DNA from: Zobellella denitrificans
GTDB lineage: Bacteria > Pseudomonadota > Gammaproteobacteria > Enterobacterales > Aeromonadaceae
Direction: 5' to 3'
Length of the DNA: 64,000 nt
Assembly (NCBI RefSeq): GCF_002237365.1
Contig: NZ_NMUO01000005.1
Span: 1-64,000 of the forward strand
Position 1 is the first letter of the stretch. Every line of letters begins with the position of its first letter. A program made the translations under genes and the position numbers. Under the pieces are notes generated by a model. It worked only from the letters and a program-made list of their open reading frames with translations. It did no database searches and was not told where the DNA came from. Shown here one piece after another: positions 17,361 through 25,998 of this stretch.

Positions 17361-17545
17361 TAGAGTACCGATCAGTTAAAACGTAAGCAGCGTGATATCT
17401 CACCTGTAGGCGCCCGTTTACGTGGCGCAAACCTGCCAACGGCGTGGGGCGTGGCAATTGGGCGCCGGTTTGTGCCGGTTCATGCCGGCTAAAGCGGCAT
17501 CTACAGCAGCTCGGTGCCACCCTCATGCGGGCGGCCCGCCCGCAT
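17361..17545. repeat. Dispersed repeat, inverted copy of the one at 31.97-32.21 kb
   Basis: Starts with TAGAGTACCGATCAGTTAAA, then GATATCTCACCTGTAGGCGCCCG, a GGTTTGTGCCGGTTCATGCC run, CATCTACAGCAGCTCGGTG and ends with the palindrome CGGGCGGCCCGCCCG. The same blocks occur in reverse order and complement between about 31970 and 32206. No coding frame is credible across it. Confidence 0.85.
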
Positions 17546-17857
17546 GAGAGTGGCACCGAGGCTGGCAAAAGCACAGCTCAACCCGCGATGCCTGTTCTGC
17601 CTCAAGCCTCTTTAAAGCTGTGGTGTGGCAGGCCCGTCCGAGGGTTCCCGCTGCGCGGGAAAGCAGGCGGGCCGCCTGCGCTCCACCATTGGGGCGCGGG
17701 CGGCCCGCCCGCATGAGAGTGGCACCGAGGCTGGCAAAAGCACAGCTCAACCCGCGATGCCTGTTCTGCTTCAAGCCTCTTTAAACCTGTGGTGTGGCAG
17801 GCCAGTCCGAGGGTTCCCGCTGCGCGGGAAAGCAGGCGGGCCGCCTGCGCTCCACCA
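17529..17857. repeat. Two tandem copies of a 169-bp repeat
   Basis: A 169-base unit occurs twice in a row (about 17529-17697 and 17698-17857). Each runs from CGGCCCGCCCGCATGAGAG through GGCTGGCAAAAGCACAGCTC, GTGGTGTGGCAGGCC and CCCGCTGCGCGGG to CCTGCGCTCCACCA. The copies differ at a handful of bases. Short open frames crossing it read the same peptide twice and are not genes. Confidence 0.9.
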
Positions 17858-17932
17858 GTCAGGTGCCAATCTGCAAACGTCGTGTGCCTACCGACGAGAG
17901 TGGCAGGGATAGCACACGCCTGACCGCTTGAT

Positions 17933-17955
17933 GTTTAAACTATATGGCGCTCTAG
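17933..17955 (-). repeat. AT-rich 3'-end motif near the puuB stop
   Basis: GTTTAAACTATATGGCGCTC then TAG. Close relatives lie at 17361, 31923, 32182 and 46570, four of the five just beyond, or including, a stop codon. Here it is 12 bases past the puuB stop, preceded by one GGCTGGAAGC heptamer-like unit. Confidence 0.7.
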
Positions 17956-17967
17956 CTTCCAGCCGCC

Positions 17968-19242
17968 TCACACCCCCAGCTTGTCGCGCAGACTGTAGTA
18001 GACGGCGCCCATGGCGGTAAAGGGCACCTGGAAGCGGCGGCCGCCGAAGAAGGGCAGGTGCGGCAGGCGGGCGAAGGCGTCGAAGCGCTCGGCCTGGCCC
18101 TTGAGCACTTCCGACAGCAGCCGTCCCGCCAGGTGGGTGCAGGTCACGCCGTGGCCGCTGTAGCCCTGCATATAGTAGACATTCGGCTCCAGCCGCCCGA
18201 ACTGGGGCAGGCGCGACAGGGTCAGCAGGAAGTTGCCGCTCCAGCGGTAGTCTACCTTCACCCCCTTCAGCTGGGGGAAGGTCTTCAGCAGTTTGGGCAT
18301 GACCAGGCGTTCGATATCGTCCGGATCCCGGGCGCCGTAGACCACGCCGCCGCCGTACAGCAGCCGGTTGTCGCCGGTGAGGCGGTAATAATCCAGCAGG
18401 TAATTGCAGTCCTCCACGCAGTAGTGATGGGGAATAAGGCTCGCCGCCTGCTCCTCGCTCAGGGGCTCGGTGGTCACTATCTGGGTGCCGCAGGGCATGG
18501 CCTTGGCCGCCAGCTTGGGCTCCAGGTTGCCGAGGTAGGCGTTGCCGGCCAGCACCAGGAAATTGGCGGTCACGCTGCCGCCCGCCGTTTTGGCCACCGC
18601 CGGATCGCCATACTGGATATGGGTCACCGCCGACTGCTCGAAGATGCGCCCGCCCAGTTTGCGGATGGCTTCGGCTTCGCCCAGGGCCAGGTTGAGCGGA
18701 TGGATATGGCCACCCCGGTGATCGAGCAGGGCGCCCACGTAGGCCTCGGTGCCGATCTCCTCCCGTACCTGGCGTTCGTCCAGCAGCTCCAGCTGCCGGT
18801 GGCCGTAGCGCTCCCAGTTGGCCTTCTGGTTTTCCAGCTCGTGCAACTGGCGCGAATTGAGGGCGGCGAAGATGCCGCCGGGGCGGAAGTCGCAGTCGAT
18901 GCCGTACTGCTCGATGCGGCTGCGGATGATGTCGCCGCCCTCGAACATCATGCTGCCCAGCATGCGGGCGGTGTCCTGGCCGTAGCGAGCCTCGATCACG
19001 TCGATGTCCCGGCTGTAGGAGTTGACTATCTGGCCGCCGTTGCGGCCGCTGGCGCCGAAGCCGATGCGGCTGGCTTCCAGCAGCACCACGTCGAAGCCCG
19101 CCTCGACGAGGAAGAGAGCGGTAGAGAGGCCGGTGTAGCCACCGCCCACCACGCAGACGTCGCAGCGGATGTCTTCGGTCAGTTGCGGCCAGGGCTCGTG
19201 CCGGTTGGCCGAGGCGGCGTAGTAGCTGTTTACATGTTCCAT
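17968..19242 (-). CDS. puuB: Gamma-glutamylputrescine oxidase
   Basis: FAD-dependent oxidation of gamma-glutamylputrescine to the aminobutyraldehyde with release of ammonia and H2O2; step two of the Puu pathway. It has 424 residues, close in length and sequence to E. coli PuuB (about 426). The N-terminal SYYAASANRHEPWP is followed by the FAD dinucleotide motif VVGGGYTGLSTAL. FGASGRNGGQIVNSYSRDID, LLYGGGVVYGARDPDD and QGYSGHGVTCTHLAGR are characteristic. A MITE-like element lies between it and puuC. Confidence 0.96.
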   Translation of the reverse strand: MEHVNSYYAASANRHEPWPQLTEDIRCDVCVVGGGYTGLSTALFLVEAGFDVVLLEASRIGFGASGRNGGQIVNSYSRDIDVIEARYGQDTARMLGSMMFEGGDIIRSRIEQYGIDCDFRPGGIFAALNSRQLHELENQKANWERYGHRQLELLDERQVREEIGTEAYVGALLDHRGGHIHPLNLALGEAEAIRKLGGRIFEQSAVTHIQYGDPAVAKTAGGSVTANFLVLAGNAYLGNLEPKLAAKAMPCGTQIVTTEPLSEEQAASLIPHHYCVEDCNYLLDYYRLTGDNRLLYGGGVVYGARDPDDIERLVMPKLLKTFPQLKGVKVDYRWSGNFLLTLSRLPQFGRLEPNVYYMQGYSGHGVTCTHLAGRLLSEVLKGQAERFDAFARLPHLPFFGGRRFQVPFTAMGAVYYSLRDKLGV

Positions 19243-19289
19243 TTAAAACGTCTCCCTTGAATAGCTGTTCTGCATGGCCGTTCACCCAA

Positions 19290-19400
19290 GGCAGCGAGCG
19301 GGTGCCGCTAAGCAGACCCTCCGCGCCAGGGATGGCGCGGCGGAGCCCCCAGGGATGGGTTCACGGCGTGTCTGCGTGCGGTGCCCGGTCGATGGGCGCG
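19290..19400 (-). repeat. MITE-like family A element (short form, reversed)
   Basis: Contains CCTCCGCGCCAGGGATGGCG, GGAGCCCCCAGGGATGGGTT and GGCGTGTCTGCG then GGTGCCCGGTCGATG, the complement of the order seen in the copies at 33.5 and 44.4 kb. It fills the puuC-puuB gap and can form a hairpin through the CTCCGC...GCGGAG arms. Confidence 0.8.
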
Positions 19401-19405
19401 ACAAT

Positions 19406-20890
19406 TCAATCCAGTGCCAGCCAGGTGGTCTTGAGTTCGGTGAATTTTTCCAGGGCGTGCAGGGACTTGTCCCGGCCGTTGCCGCTCTGCTTGACGCCGC
19501 CGAAGGGCACCGTCATGTCGCCGTCGTTGTAGTTGTTGATAAACACCGAGCCGGCCCTGAGCTTGCGCGCCAGCCGGTGGGCCCGGCCCAGATCCGAGGT
19601 CCAGACCCCGGCCCCCAGGCCGTACTTGCTGTCGTTGGCCAGGCGCACCGCTTCTTCCTCGCTGTCGAAGCTGGTCACCGCCAGCACCGGGCCGAAGATT
19701 TCCTCCTTGGCCACCGTCATGTGCGGGCTCACCTGCTCCAGCACCGTCGGCCCCATAAAGTTGCCCGCCTGCTCCCGGCCGTCCAGGCCGAGTACGGCGC
19801 CTTCTTCCAACCCCTCGGCGATATAGCGACAGACGCTGCCGTGGTGATCGCTGTCGATCAGGGTGCCCATGGTGGAGTCGGGATCCAGCGGATCCATCGG
19901 CTTGAACGCTTCGGCGGCTTTCTTCAGCTCGACCAGGAAGGCGTCCTTGATGCTCGCCTCCACCAGCAGCCGGGTACCGGCGATGCACACCTGGCCCTGG
20001 TTGTAGAAAATGCCCGCGGCGGAGGCCCGGGCCGCCTTGGCCAGATCCGGGCAGTCGGCGAACACCAGGTTGGCGCTCTTGCCTCCCGCCTCCAGCCACA
20101 CCCGCTTCATGTTGGAGCGGCCGGCGTATTCCATCAGCAGCCGGCCCACCCCGGTGGAGCCGGTGAAGGTGAGGCAATCCACGTCCTGGTGCAGGGCCAG
20201 GGCCTTGCCCGCCTCGTGGCCGAAGCCGGGCAATACGTTGAGCACGCCGTCGGGCAGGCCCGCCTCCCTGGCCAGGGCGGCGAGGCGGATGGCGCTGAGC
20301 GGCGACTTCTCCGACGGCTTGAGGATCACGGAATTGCCCGCCGCAAGCGCCGGCCCCAGCTTCCAGCAGGCCAGCAACAGCGGGAAGTTCCAGGGCACTA
20401 TGGCCGCCACCACCCCGATGGGCTCGCGGCTGATCAGCGCCAGCGCCTCGGGCCCGGTGGGGGCAATTTCGCCGTACACCTTGTCCACCGCCTCGGCATA
20501 CCACCGGATGGCGCGGGTGGCGCCGGGGATGTCATCCCGCAGGCTGTGGCGGATCGGCTTGCCGGTGTCCAGGGTTTCGAGCAGTGCCAGCTCTTCCCGG
20601 TGTTCCTCCATCAAGTCGGCCAGGCGCAGCAGCACCCGCTTGCGCTCGGCCGGCGCCGCCTCGGCCCAGACGCCGGATTCGAAGCTGGTGCGGGCCACCG
20701 CCACCGCCGTGTTGACGTCCCGCTCCTGGGCCCGGCTGGCCTCGACCAGGAGCCGGTCGGTGGCCGGGTTGATCACCTCGAAGCGCTCGCCCCCTTCCGC
20801 CTCCCGGTATTCGCCGGCGATAAAGAGCCGGGATTCGATGCGCAGTTGTGCCGCCCTGGCCTGCCAGTGGGCCTTGTCTTTGTAGTCCAT
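19406..20890 (-). CDS. puuC: Gamma-glutamyl-gamma-aminobutyraldehyde dehydrogenase
   Basis: NAD(P)-dependent oxidation of the PuuB product to gamma-glutamyl-GABA. It has 494 residues, normal for aldehyde dehydrogenases. Visible motifs: PWNFPLLLACWKLGPALAAG (cofactor site), FTGSTGVGRLL, the catalytic Glu in WLEAGGKSANLVF, the catalytic Cys in NQGQVCIAGTRLLVE and KEEIFGPVLAV. The start ATG 20890 follows GGAGAA; upstream in-frame residues lack a ribosome site. It is followed by puuB and preceded by puuR on the same strand. Confidence 0.94.
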   Translation of the reverse strand: MDYKDKAHWQARAAQLRIESRLFIAGEYREAEGGERFEVINPATDRLLVEASRAQERDVNTAVAVARTSFESGVWAEAAPAERKRVLLRLADLMEEHREELALLETLDTGKPIRHSLRDDIPGATRAIRWYAEAVDKVYGEIAPTGPEALALISREPIGVVAAIVPWNFPLLLACWKLGPALAAGNSVILKPSEKSPLSAIRLAALAREAGLPDGVLNVLPGFGHEAGKALALHQDVDCLTFTGSTGVGRLLMEYAGRSNMKRVWLEAGGKSANLVFADCPDLAKAARASAAGIFYNQGQVCIAGTRLLVEASIKDAFLVELKKAAEAFKPMDPLDPDSTMGTLIDSDHHGSVCRYIAEGLEEGAVLGLDGREQAGNFMGPTVLEQVSPHMTVAKEEIFGPVLAVTSFDSEEEAVRLANDSKYGLGAGVWTSDLGRAHRLARKLRAGSVFINNYNDGDMTVPFGGVKQSGNGRDKSLHALEKFTELKTTWLALD

Positions 20891-20907
20891 GATGTTCTCC
20901 GCGTTCC

Positions 20908-21474
20908 TTACAGGTTGGGCGGGGTGTGCGCGCTGATGATGCGGCACTCCCGCTCCGAAACATTGGTAAAAGTATGGGGCAGGCCGGTGTCGATGACATA
21001 GCTCTGCCCGGCCCGGAGCCGGTGGCATTCACCGTCCACCGTCAGCTCTATCTCCCCTTCCAGCACGGTGCCGACCTCTTCCCCCTGGTGTTTGAGGTGG
21101 CCGCCGGTGCTGGCGCCGGGGGCGTAGGTTTCGATCAAAAAGCCCAGGGCCCGCTTGCGGTTGCCGTTGTGCACCAGCTTGAAGGACACGCCCCGGCTGC
21201 CGATCTCGATCAGCTCCTCGGGCTCGATCACCACCTTGTTGCGCTTGACGGGCACCGGCTCGGCGAAAAACTCCGACAGCGACATGCCGTACACCTTGAG
21301 CAGCTTCTGCAGGCTGCTCACCGCCGGGCTGACCTTGTCCTGCTCTATGGTGCAGATGGCGCCGTGGGTCAGGCCGGACAGCTCCGCCACCTTGCGCTGG
21401 CTCAGGCCCAGCCGCTGGCGGATGGCCGCCAGCCGGCTGCCCGGGGCCAGGTCGGTATTGCGCGCCTCGCTCAT
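20908..21474 (-). CDS. puuR: PuuR, Cro/CI-cupin repressor of the putrescine pathway
   Basis: A 188-residue regulator. An N-terminal HTH_XRE domain (LAAIRQRLGLSQRKVAELSG, then LTHGAICTIEQDKVSPAVSS) is joined to a C-terminal cupin (GEEVGTVLEGEIELTVDGEC, SYVIDTGLPHTF). This architecture and length match E. coli PuuR, which represses the puu genes and is relieved by putrescine. The start overlaps the puuD stop by four bases (TCAT at 21471-21474), so the two are translationally coupled. Likely targets are the AT-rich sites between puuD and puuA. Confidence 0.93.
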   Translation of the reverse strand: MSEARNTDLAPGSRLAAIRQRLGLSQRKVAELSGLTHGAICTIEQDKVSPAVSSLQKLLKVYGMSLSEFFAEPVPVKRNKVVIEPEELIEIGSRGVSFKLVHNGNRKRALGFLIETYAPGASTGGHLKHQGEEVGTVLEGEIELTVDGECHRLRAGQSYVIDTGLPHTFTNVSERECRIISAHTPPNL

Positions 21475-22253
21475 CCCGCCTCCCTGGCCGCCCGGTAGTG
21501 GCGGCAGGCCTCGGCAAAGCCGTCGAACAGGGCGCGGGACAGGGCGTTGTCCCGGCTCAGCCACTCCGGCTGCCACTGCACCCCCAGGGCGAAGGGCTGA
21601 TCAGTCAGGCTGATGGCCTCGACCAGGCCGTCTGGTGCCCGCGCCTCGACCCGCGCCGCCGCGCCCAGCGCCTTCACCCCCTGCATGTGCAGGGAATTCA
21701 CCGGCTGGCGGCCGGGGCCGGCCAGCCGGGCCAGCAGGCCACCCGCTTCGGGAATGATGTCGTGGGCCGGGGCGTACTGCTGGGCCAGGGGCTGCTGCTT
21801 GTCTTCCCGGTGTTCGTCGAACAGGCCGGTGTCGTGCAGGCGCCGGTGCAGGGTGCCGCCGCTGGCCACCACCATCTCCTGGAAGCCGCGGCAGATGCCG
21901 AACAGGGGCAGTTGGCGTTGCCGGGCGGCGGCGATAAGCCGCAGGCTCAGTCGATCCCGCCCCGGATCGTTGAGCGGCTCTTCCCCGCTTTCGCCGTAGT
22001 GATGGGGCTCCATGTTGCTGTAGCTGCCGGTGAGCAGCAGGCCATCGAGCATGGCCAGGGCCTGCTCCAGGCCCTGCTCGTCGTCGCCCAGCCCCTGGGC
22101 CAGGGGAAAGGGCAGCAGGCCCGCGGCCTGCACGGCGTTGAGGTATTTCTCCTGCAGCGTCATCGCCGGATGCGGCCCCAGCATCTGCCGGCACATGATG
22201 ATGCCGACCACAGGCTTGTTAAATATATGCACCATCCGTGTTTCCTCACTCAT
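21471..22253 (-). CDS. puuD: Gamma-glutamyl-GABA hydrolase, class I glutamine-amidotransferase fold, with catalytic His changed
   Basis: Releases GABA and glutamate from gamma-glutamyl-GABA. It has 260 residues, near E. coli PuuD (254). The nucleophile Cys is present in FGICRGFQEMVVASGG, and QYAPAHDI and SLHMQG are family-like. The triad His, found in E. coli PuuD as WHPEW, is Gln here: the codon is CAG in VQWQPEW, with the following Glu kept. The change should weaken or abolish the usual triad unless another His substitutes. The start at 22253 faces puuA across a 171-bp shared control region. An alternative start is the Met seven codons in. Confidence 0.9.
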   Translation of the reverse strand: MSEETRMVHIFNKPVVGIIMCRQMLGPHPAMTLQEKYLNAVQAAGLLPFPLAQGLGDDEQGLEQALAMLDGLLLTGSYSNMEPHHYGESGEEPLNDPGRDRLSLRLIAAARQRQLPLFGICRGFQEMVVASGGTLHRRLHDTGLFDEHREDKQQPLAQQYAPAHDIIPEAGGLLARLAGPGRQPVNSLHMQGVKALGAAARVEARAPDGLVEAISLTDQPFALGVQWQPEWLSRDNALSRALFDGFAEACRHYRAAREAG

Positions 22254-22296
22254 GCTCTAAATCCTGAACAAAAAACCATTGGCGGGCTACTTTTGT

Positions 22297-22405
22297 CAAA
22301 TATATAGTTAAAACCTAGCACACGGAGATTTACCACTCAATAATATTTAACACTTGCAAAACAAAATAAACGAATTTATGTTTCTCATGGTAAGTATTTT
22401 TAACG
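22297..22405. promoter_or_regulatory. Candidate PuuR operators between puuD and puuA
   Basis: Three related AT-rich sites lie in the divergent promoter: AAATATATAGTTAAAACC (22298-22315), AATAATATTTAACAC (22339-22353) and AAGTATTTTTAACGG (22392-22406). The shared core is roughly TATWTTTAAC. They resemble, loosely, the E. coli PuuR site AAAATATAATGAACA. Spacing of about 40 and 53 bases is compatible with looping or cooperative binding. Assignment rests on position and likeness only. Confidence 0.4.
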
Positions 22406-22424
22406 GTCACATGGCGGTGCAATC

Positions 22425-23840
22425 ATGCAAGCAGAGATGGAAATGTTAAACCCCCTGGCCCAGGTCGAACCCCTGGCGCCGAGCGACTTCGAGCGGGAGG
22501 TGGCCGACTACCTGGCCCGCTATCCCGACACCCAGTATGTGGACGTGCTGCTCACCGATCTCAACGGCATCTTCCGCGGCAAGCGGCTGCCGGTGAGCGC
22601 CCTGGACAAGCTGGAGGCGGGCTGCTTCTTCCCCGGCTCGGTGTTCGCCATGGACTTTCGCGGCAACGTGGTGGAGGAAACCGGCATCGGCCAGGACATC
22701 GGCGAGCCGGATCTGCCCTGCTTCCCCATTGCCGATACCCTGGTGCCCTCGGCCTGCGATCCGGATACCGTGGCCCAGCTGCTGCTGACCATGGTCACCG
22801 AGGACGAGCAGCCCTTTCCGCTCGAGCCGCGCAACGTGCTGGCCCGGGTGTGGGAAAAGGTCAAGGCCCGGGGCCTGCGGCCGGTGGTGGCGCTGGAGCT
22901 GGAGTTCTACCTGGTGGACCGGGAGCGGGACGAGGGCGGCCGGCTGCAGCCGCCCTGCTCGCCGCTCACCCAGAAGCGGGACACCTACAGCCAGGTGTAC
23001 TCGGTGGACAACCTCAATAACTTCGCCGAGATCCTGGCCGACATCGACAACCTGGCGATCCAGCAGGGGTTGCCCGCCGACGGCGCCGTGGCCGAGGCGG
23101 CGCCGGGCCAGTTCGAGATCAACCTCTATCATACCGACGACGTGCTCGCCGCCTGCGACCAGGCCCTGGCGCTGAAGCGGCTGATCAAGCTGGTGGCGGA
23201 GCAGCACGAGATGGACGCCACCTTTATGGCCAAACCCTACGAGGAGCATGCGGGCAGCGGCCTGCACGTGCACATCAGCGTGGTCGACGACCAGGGCGAC
23301 AACCTGTTCGTGGACGAAGACGGCGAAGACTCGGCCCTGCTGCACCTGGCCCTGTCCGGCATGCTGGATCTGATGCCCGACAGCATGGCGCTGCTGGCCC
23401 CCAATATGAACTCCTTCCGTCGCTTCCAGCCCGGCATGTACGTGCCCACCCAGGCTTCCTGGGGCCACAACAACAGGACGGTGGCCCTGCGCATCCCCTG
23501 CGGCGACGACGACGCCCGCCGCATCGAGTACCGGGTGGCCGGGGCCGACGCCAATCCCTACCTGGTGGTGGCGGCCATTCTCGCCGGCCTGCTGCACGGC
23601 CTGGATAACACCCTGCCGCTGCCGGCGCCGGTGGTGGGCAACGGCCTGGAGCAGGAAGGGCTGCCCTTCCCCACCCGCCAGAGCGAGGCGCTGCAGGTGC
23701 TGGCCGAGAGCCAGCCGCTCAAGCGCTACCTGGGGGAGGAGTTCATCGAGGTGTACCGCATCTGCAAGCACGACGAGCTGCTGGAGTTCGAGCGGCGCAT
23801 CACCGATATCGAACTGGAGTGGATGCTTAAAAACGCCTGA
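22425..23840 (+). CDS. puuA: Gamma-glutamylputrescine synthetase
   Basis: ATP-dependent ligation of glutamate to putrescine, the first step of the pathway; glutamine-synthetase fold. It has 471 residues, against 472 in E. coli. Characteristic are YPDTQYVDVLLTDLNGIFRG, the ATP/metal residues in VALELEFYLVDRERD and AEAAPGQFEINLYHTD, HAGSGLHVHISV, and the PTQASWGHNNRTVALRIP and EYRVAGADANPYL blocks. It is divergent from puuD. Start is uncertain between ATGs at 22425, 22437 and 22443, as none has a strong ribosome site. Confidence 0.95.
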   Translation: MQAEMEMLNPLAQVEPLAPSDFEREVADYLARYPDTQYVDVLLTDLNGIFRGKRLPVSALDKLEAGCFFPGSVFAMDFRGNVVEETGIGQDIGEPDLPCFPIADTLVPSACDPDTVAQLLLTMVTEDEQPFPLEPRNVLARVWEKVKARGLRPVVALELEFYLVDRERDEGGRLQPPCSPLTQKRDTYSQVYSVDNLNNFAEILADIDNLAIQQGLPADGAVAEAAPGQFEINLYHTDDVLAACDQALALKRLIKLVAEQHEMDATFMAKPYEEHAGSGLHVHISVVDDQGDNLFVDEDGEDSALLHLALSGMLDLMPDSMALLAPNMNSFRRFQPGMYVPTQASWGHNNRTVALRIPCGDDDARRIEYRVAGADANPYLVVAAILAGLLHGLDNTLPLPAPVVGNGLEQEGLPFPTRQSEALQVLAESQPLKRYLGEEFIEVYRICKHDELLEFERRITDIELEWMLKNA

Positions 23841-23881
23841 TAACCTGTTGACGATCTACAGTACTCGGCCAAAGCGCACTG

Positions 23882-24119
23882 CTCCGCCGACACGCCATAA
23901 ACCCATCCCTGGGGGCTCCGCCGCGCCATCCCTGGCGCGGAGGGTCGGCGAAGCAGCACCCTTTGTCCTCCCCGGAGCGCCGTTGTCGCCTGCCGGCGCT
24001 ACGCTCAGACGGCACCGGAACTTAAAAGAGGCAGCAGGGATGGCCTCTGCCGACCGTCACATGCCAGGGATGGCATGTGCCGAGCGTCACAGGGATGTGC
24101 TTGAAGCGTGTCGACGGAG
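23882..24119 (+). repeat. MITE-like family A element, long form (238 bp)
   Basis: Bounded by CTCCGCCGACACGC (23882-23895) and GCGTGTCGACGGAG (24106-24119), inverted repeats with one mismatch. Inside are GGGGGCTCCGCCGCGCCATC with a folding partner TGGCGCGGAG, a TTTGTCCTCCCC block and the small hairpin ACATGCCAGGGATGGCATGT. Left-flanking GATCTACAGTACTCGGCCAA also precedes the copy at 36997. No transposase is encoded. Confidence 0.85.
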
Positions 24120-24331
24120 GCGGCCCTGCTGCCTTATCTCTGGGCTGCAACAGACTGGCCTCGGGAAGATCGCAAACAGGCCCTGAGCGGACTATCACGT
24201 TTTTCCGGTGGCAACCGGCCCCAAGGGGCCTTTTGCCACCGGAGCCGGTGCGGCCGGCCCCGGGCTTGCCGCGAACAACCATAGGGACATGACCGGCGCC
24301 ATCGCCGGCCCCTCGACCAAGGACAAGACCG

Positions 24332-25816
24332 ATGCAACGAGATGATACCCTGGTACTCGAACCCTCCGAAAAATGGCCGCCGCTGTGGCGTGGACTGGCG
24401 GTGGCCCTGGTGGCGGCGCTGGGCTTTGCCTGGCTCGGCTTCAACCACGAGGCCGGCAGCGACTACGGCGTGCTCAGCCTGCTGCCGGCCGCCCTGGTGA
24501 TCACCATGGCGGTGCTCACCCGCAAGACGGTGGAATCCCTGCTGGCGGGCGCCCTGCTCGGCCTGCTGCTGCTGGATCCGGGCGATCTGGTCAGCCCGCT
24601 GGCGGACGTGACCCTGGCGGTGATGATGGACGAGACCATCGCCTGGCTGATCCTGGTGTGCGGCATGATGGGCGGGCTTATCAACCTGCTGGCCCGGGGC
24701 GGAGGCGTGCACAGCTTCGGCAACTTCATGACCCGGCTGATCAAGTCTCCCAGCGGCGCCATGTTCGGCACCGTCGGCCTGGGGCTGGTGGTGTTTATCG
24801 ACGACTACCTCAACTCCCTCGCCGTTTCCTCCTCCATGAAGAAGATCACCGATACCTACAAAATCTCCCGGGAAAAACTGGCCTACATAGTGGACTCCAC
24901 CGCCGCGCCCATCTGCATACTGGTGCCGATCTCCACCTGGGCGGTGTTCTTCGCCTCCCTGCTGGAGGATTCCGGCGCCGCCGACGGTGGCCGGGGCATG
25001 TCCCTTTATATCCAGAGCATTCCCTACATGCTCTACGGCTGGGCCGCCCTGCTGGTGGTGGTGCTGGTGGCGGCCAACCGGCTGCCGGATCTGGGCGCCA
25101 TGAAGCAGGCGGAAGCCCGCGCCCGGGCCGGCCAGCCGGTGCCGACCGGCTGGAAAGACCAGGAAGAAGCTCAACCGAGCCGGAATACTCCCGCCTGGCT
25201 CGGCCTGGGCAACTTCCTGCTGCCCATGCTGGTGCTGGTGCTCGCCAGCGCCTGGTACGAGATCGATCTGCTGAAAGGGGTGCTGGTGGCCCTGGGCTTC
25301 ACCATGCTGCTCTATTCGGTGCAGCGGCTGCTGTCGTTCCAGCAGCAGGTGGACGCCACCCTGGACGGCTTCAAGGTGATGCTGTATCCCATCGCCACCG
25401 TCTGCGCCGGCTTCGTCCTGAAGGAAGTCAACGACCAGCTGGGCATGACCCAATACATCATCGACACCGTCACCCCCATCCTCACCCCGGCCCTGCTGCC
25501 CGCGGTGGTGTTCCTGGTGATGGCGCTGGTGGTGTTCAGCACCGCCTCCAGCTGGGGGGTGTTCGTGATCTCCCTGCCCATAGTGGTGCCCCTGGCCCAG
25601 GCCATGGCGGTGCCCATGCCGCTGGTGGTGGGCGCCCTGCTCTCGGCCTCGGCCTTCGGCAGCCACGCCTGTTTCTTCAGCGACTCCACCGTGCTGTCCG
25701 CCCAGGGCGCCGGCTGCGACACCATGGATCATGCCCTGACCCAGTTGCCCTATGCGCTGATCGGCGGCGCCCTCACCCTGGCGGCGCTGCTCGCCGCCGG
25801 CTTCTGGCTGGTGTAA
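24332..25816 (+). CDS. NhaC-family Na+/H+ antiporter
   Basis: A 494-residue inner-membrane protein with about eleven or twelve hydrophobic segments. Family motifs include WLILVCGMMGGLINLLARGG, the acidic ion-path residues in VVFIDDYLNSLAVSSSMKKI, STAAPICILVPISTWAVFF, FSTASSWGVFVISLPIV and SAFGSHACFFSDSTVLSAQ. The hydrophilic loop WKDQEEAQPSRN lies mid-protein. The start ATG 24332 follows AAGGA. It is monocistronic and convergent with the oxidase operon across a terminator. It probably exports Na+ or supports pH homeostasis; some NhaC relatives exchange organic acids or amines. Confidence 0.9.
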   Translation: MQRDDTLVLEPSEKWPPLWRGLAVALVAALGFAWLGFNHEAGSDYGVLSLLPAALVITMAVLTRKTVESLLAGALLGLLLLDPGDLVSPLADVTLAVMMDETIAWLILVCGMMGGLINLLARGGGVHSFGNFMTRLIKSPSGAMFGTVGLGLVVFIDDYLNSLAVSSSMKKITDTYKISREKLAYIVDSTAAPICILVPISTWAVFFASLLEDSGAADGGRGMSLYIQSIPYMLYGWAALLVVVLVAANRLPDLGAMKQAEARARAGQPVPTGWKDQEEAQPSRNTPAWLGLGNFLLPMLVLVLASAWYEIDLLKGVLVALGFTMLLYSVQRLLSFQQQVDATLDGFKVMLYPIATVCAGFVLKEVNDQLGMTQYIIDTVTPILTPALLPAVVFLVMALVVFSTASSWGVFVISLPIVVPLAQAMAVPMPLVVGALLSASAFGSHACFFSDSTVLSAQGAGCDTMDHALTQLPYALIGGALTLAALLAAGFWLV

Positions 25817-25869
25817 CGGAAGCAGGAAGCTAAAAATATCCGGCTGCCAGGCTGTACTTAAATAAAAAA

Positions 25870-25892
25870 GGCTCCCGCGGGAGCCTTTTCCG
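25870..25892. terminator. Bidirectional terminator
   Basis: GGCTCCCGCGGGAGCC (25870-25885) is a perfect 16-base palindrome flanked by A-rich and T-rich runs, between the NhaC gene and the oxidase operon, which converge here. Confidence 0.85.
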
Positions 25893-25893
25893 T

Positions 25894-25998
25894 TCAGATA
25901 CCCAGGGCCAGCTTGATGGCCAGGCCCAGCAGGGTAACGGCCAGCACCCCGCCCAGGTAGAGGCCGGCGAACCACAGCCAGCTGTTCTTGCCCTTCAT
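25894..25998 (-). CDS. CydX/DUF2474-like small subunit of the bd-type oxidase
   Basis: A 34-residue protein, MKGKNSWLWFAGLYLGGVLA followed by VTLLGLAIKLALGI: one membrane helix after a short basic-aromatic start. Small single-helix proteins (CydX, or DUF2474 in cyanide-insensitive oxidases) are encoded just after cydB and help assemble or stabilise the haem sites. The start ATG (25998-25996) overlaps the cydB stop by one base (TGATG), so translation is coupled. The exact small-protein family cannot be settled from this length. Confidence 0.85.
   Translation of the reverse strand: MKGKNSWLWFAGLYLGGVLAVTLLGLAIKLALGI

Noticed and set aside
17444-17912. Short open frames reading PHESGTEAGKSTAQ twice
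   Set aside because: They translate the 169-bp tandem repeat; no start signal or known domain.
19262-19400. A gene between puuC and puuB
   Set aside because: The segment is a copy of the dispersed intergenic element and holds no coherent frame.
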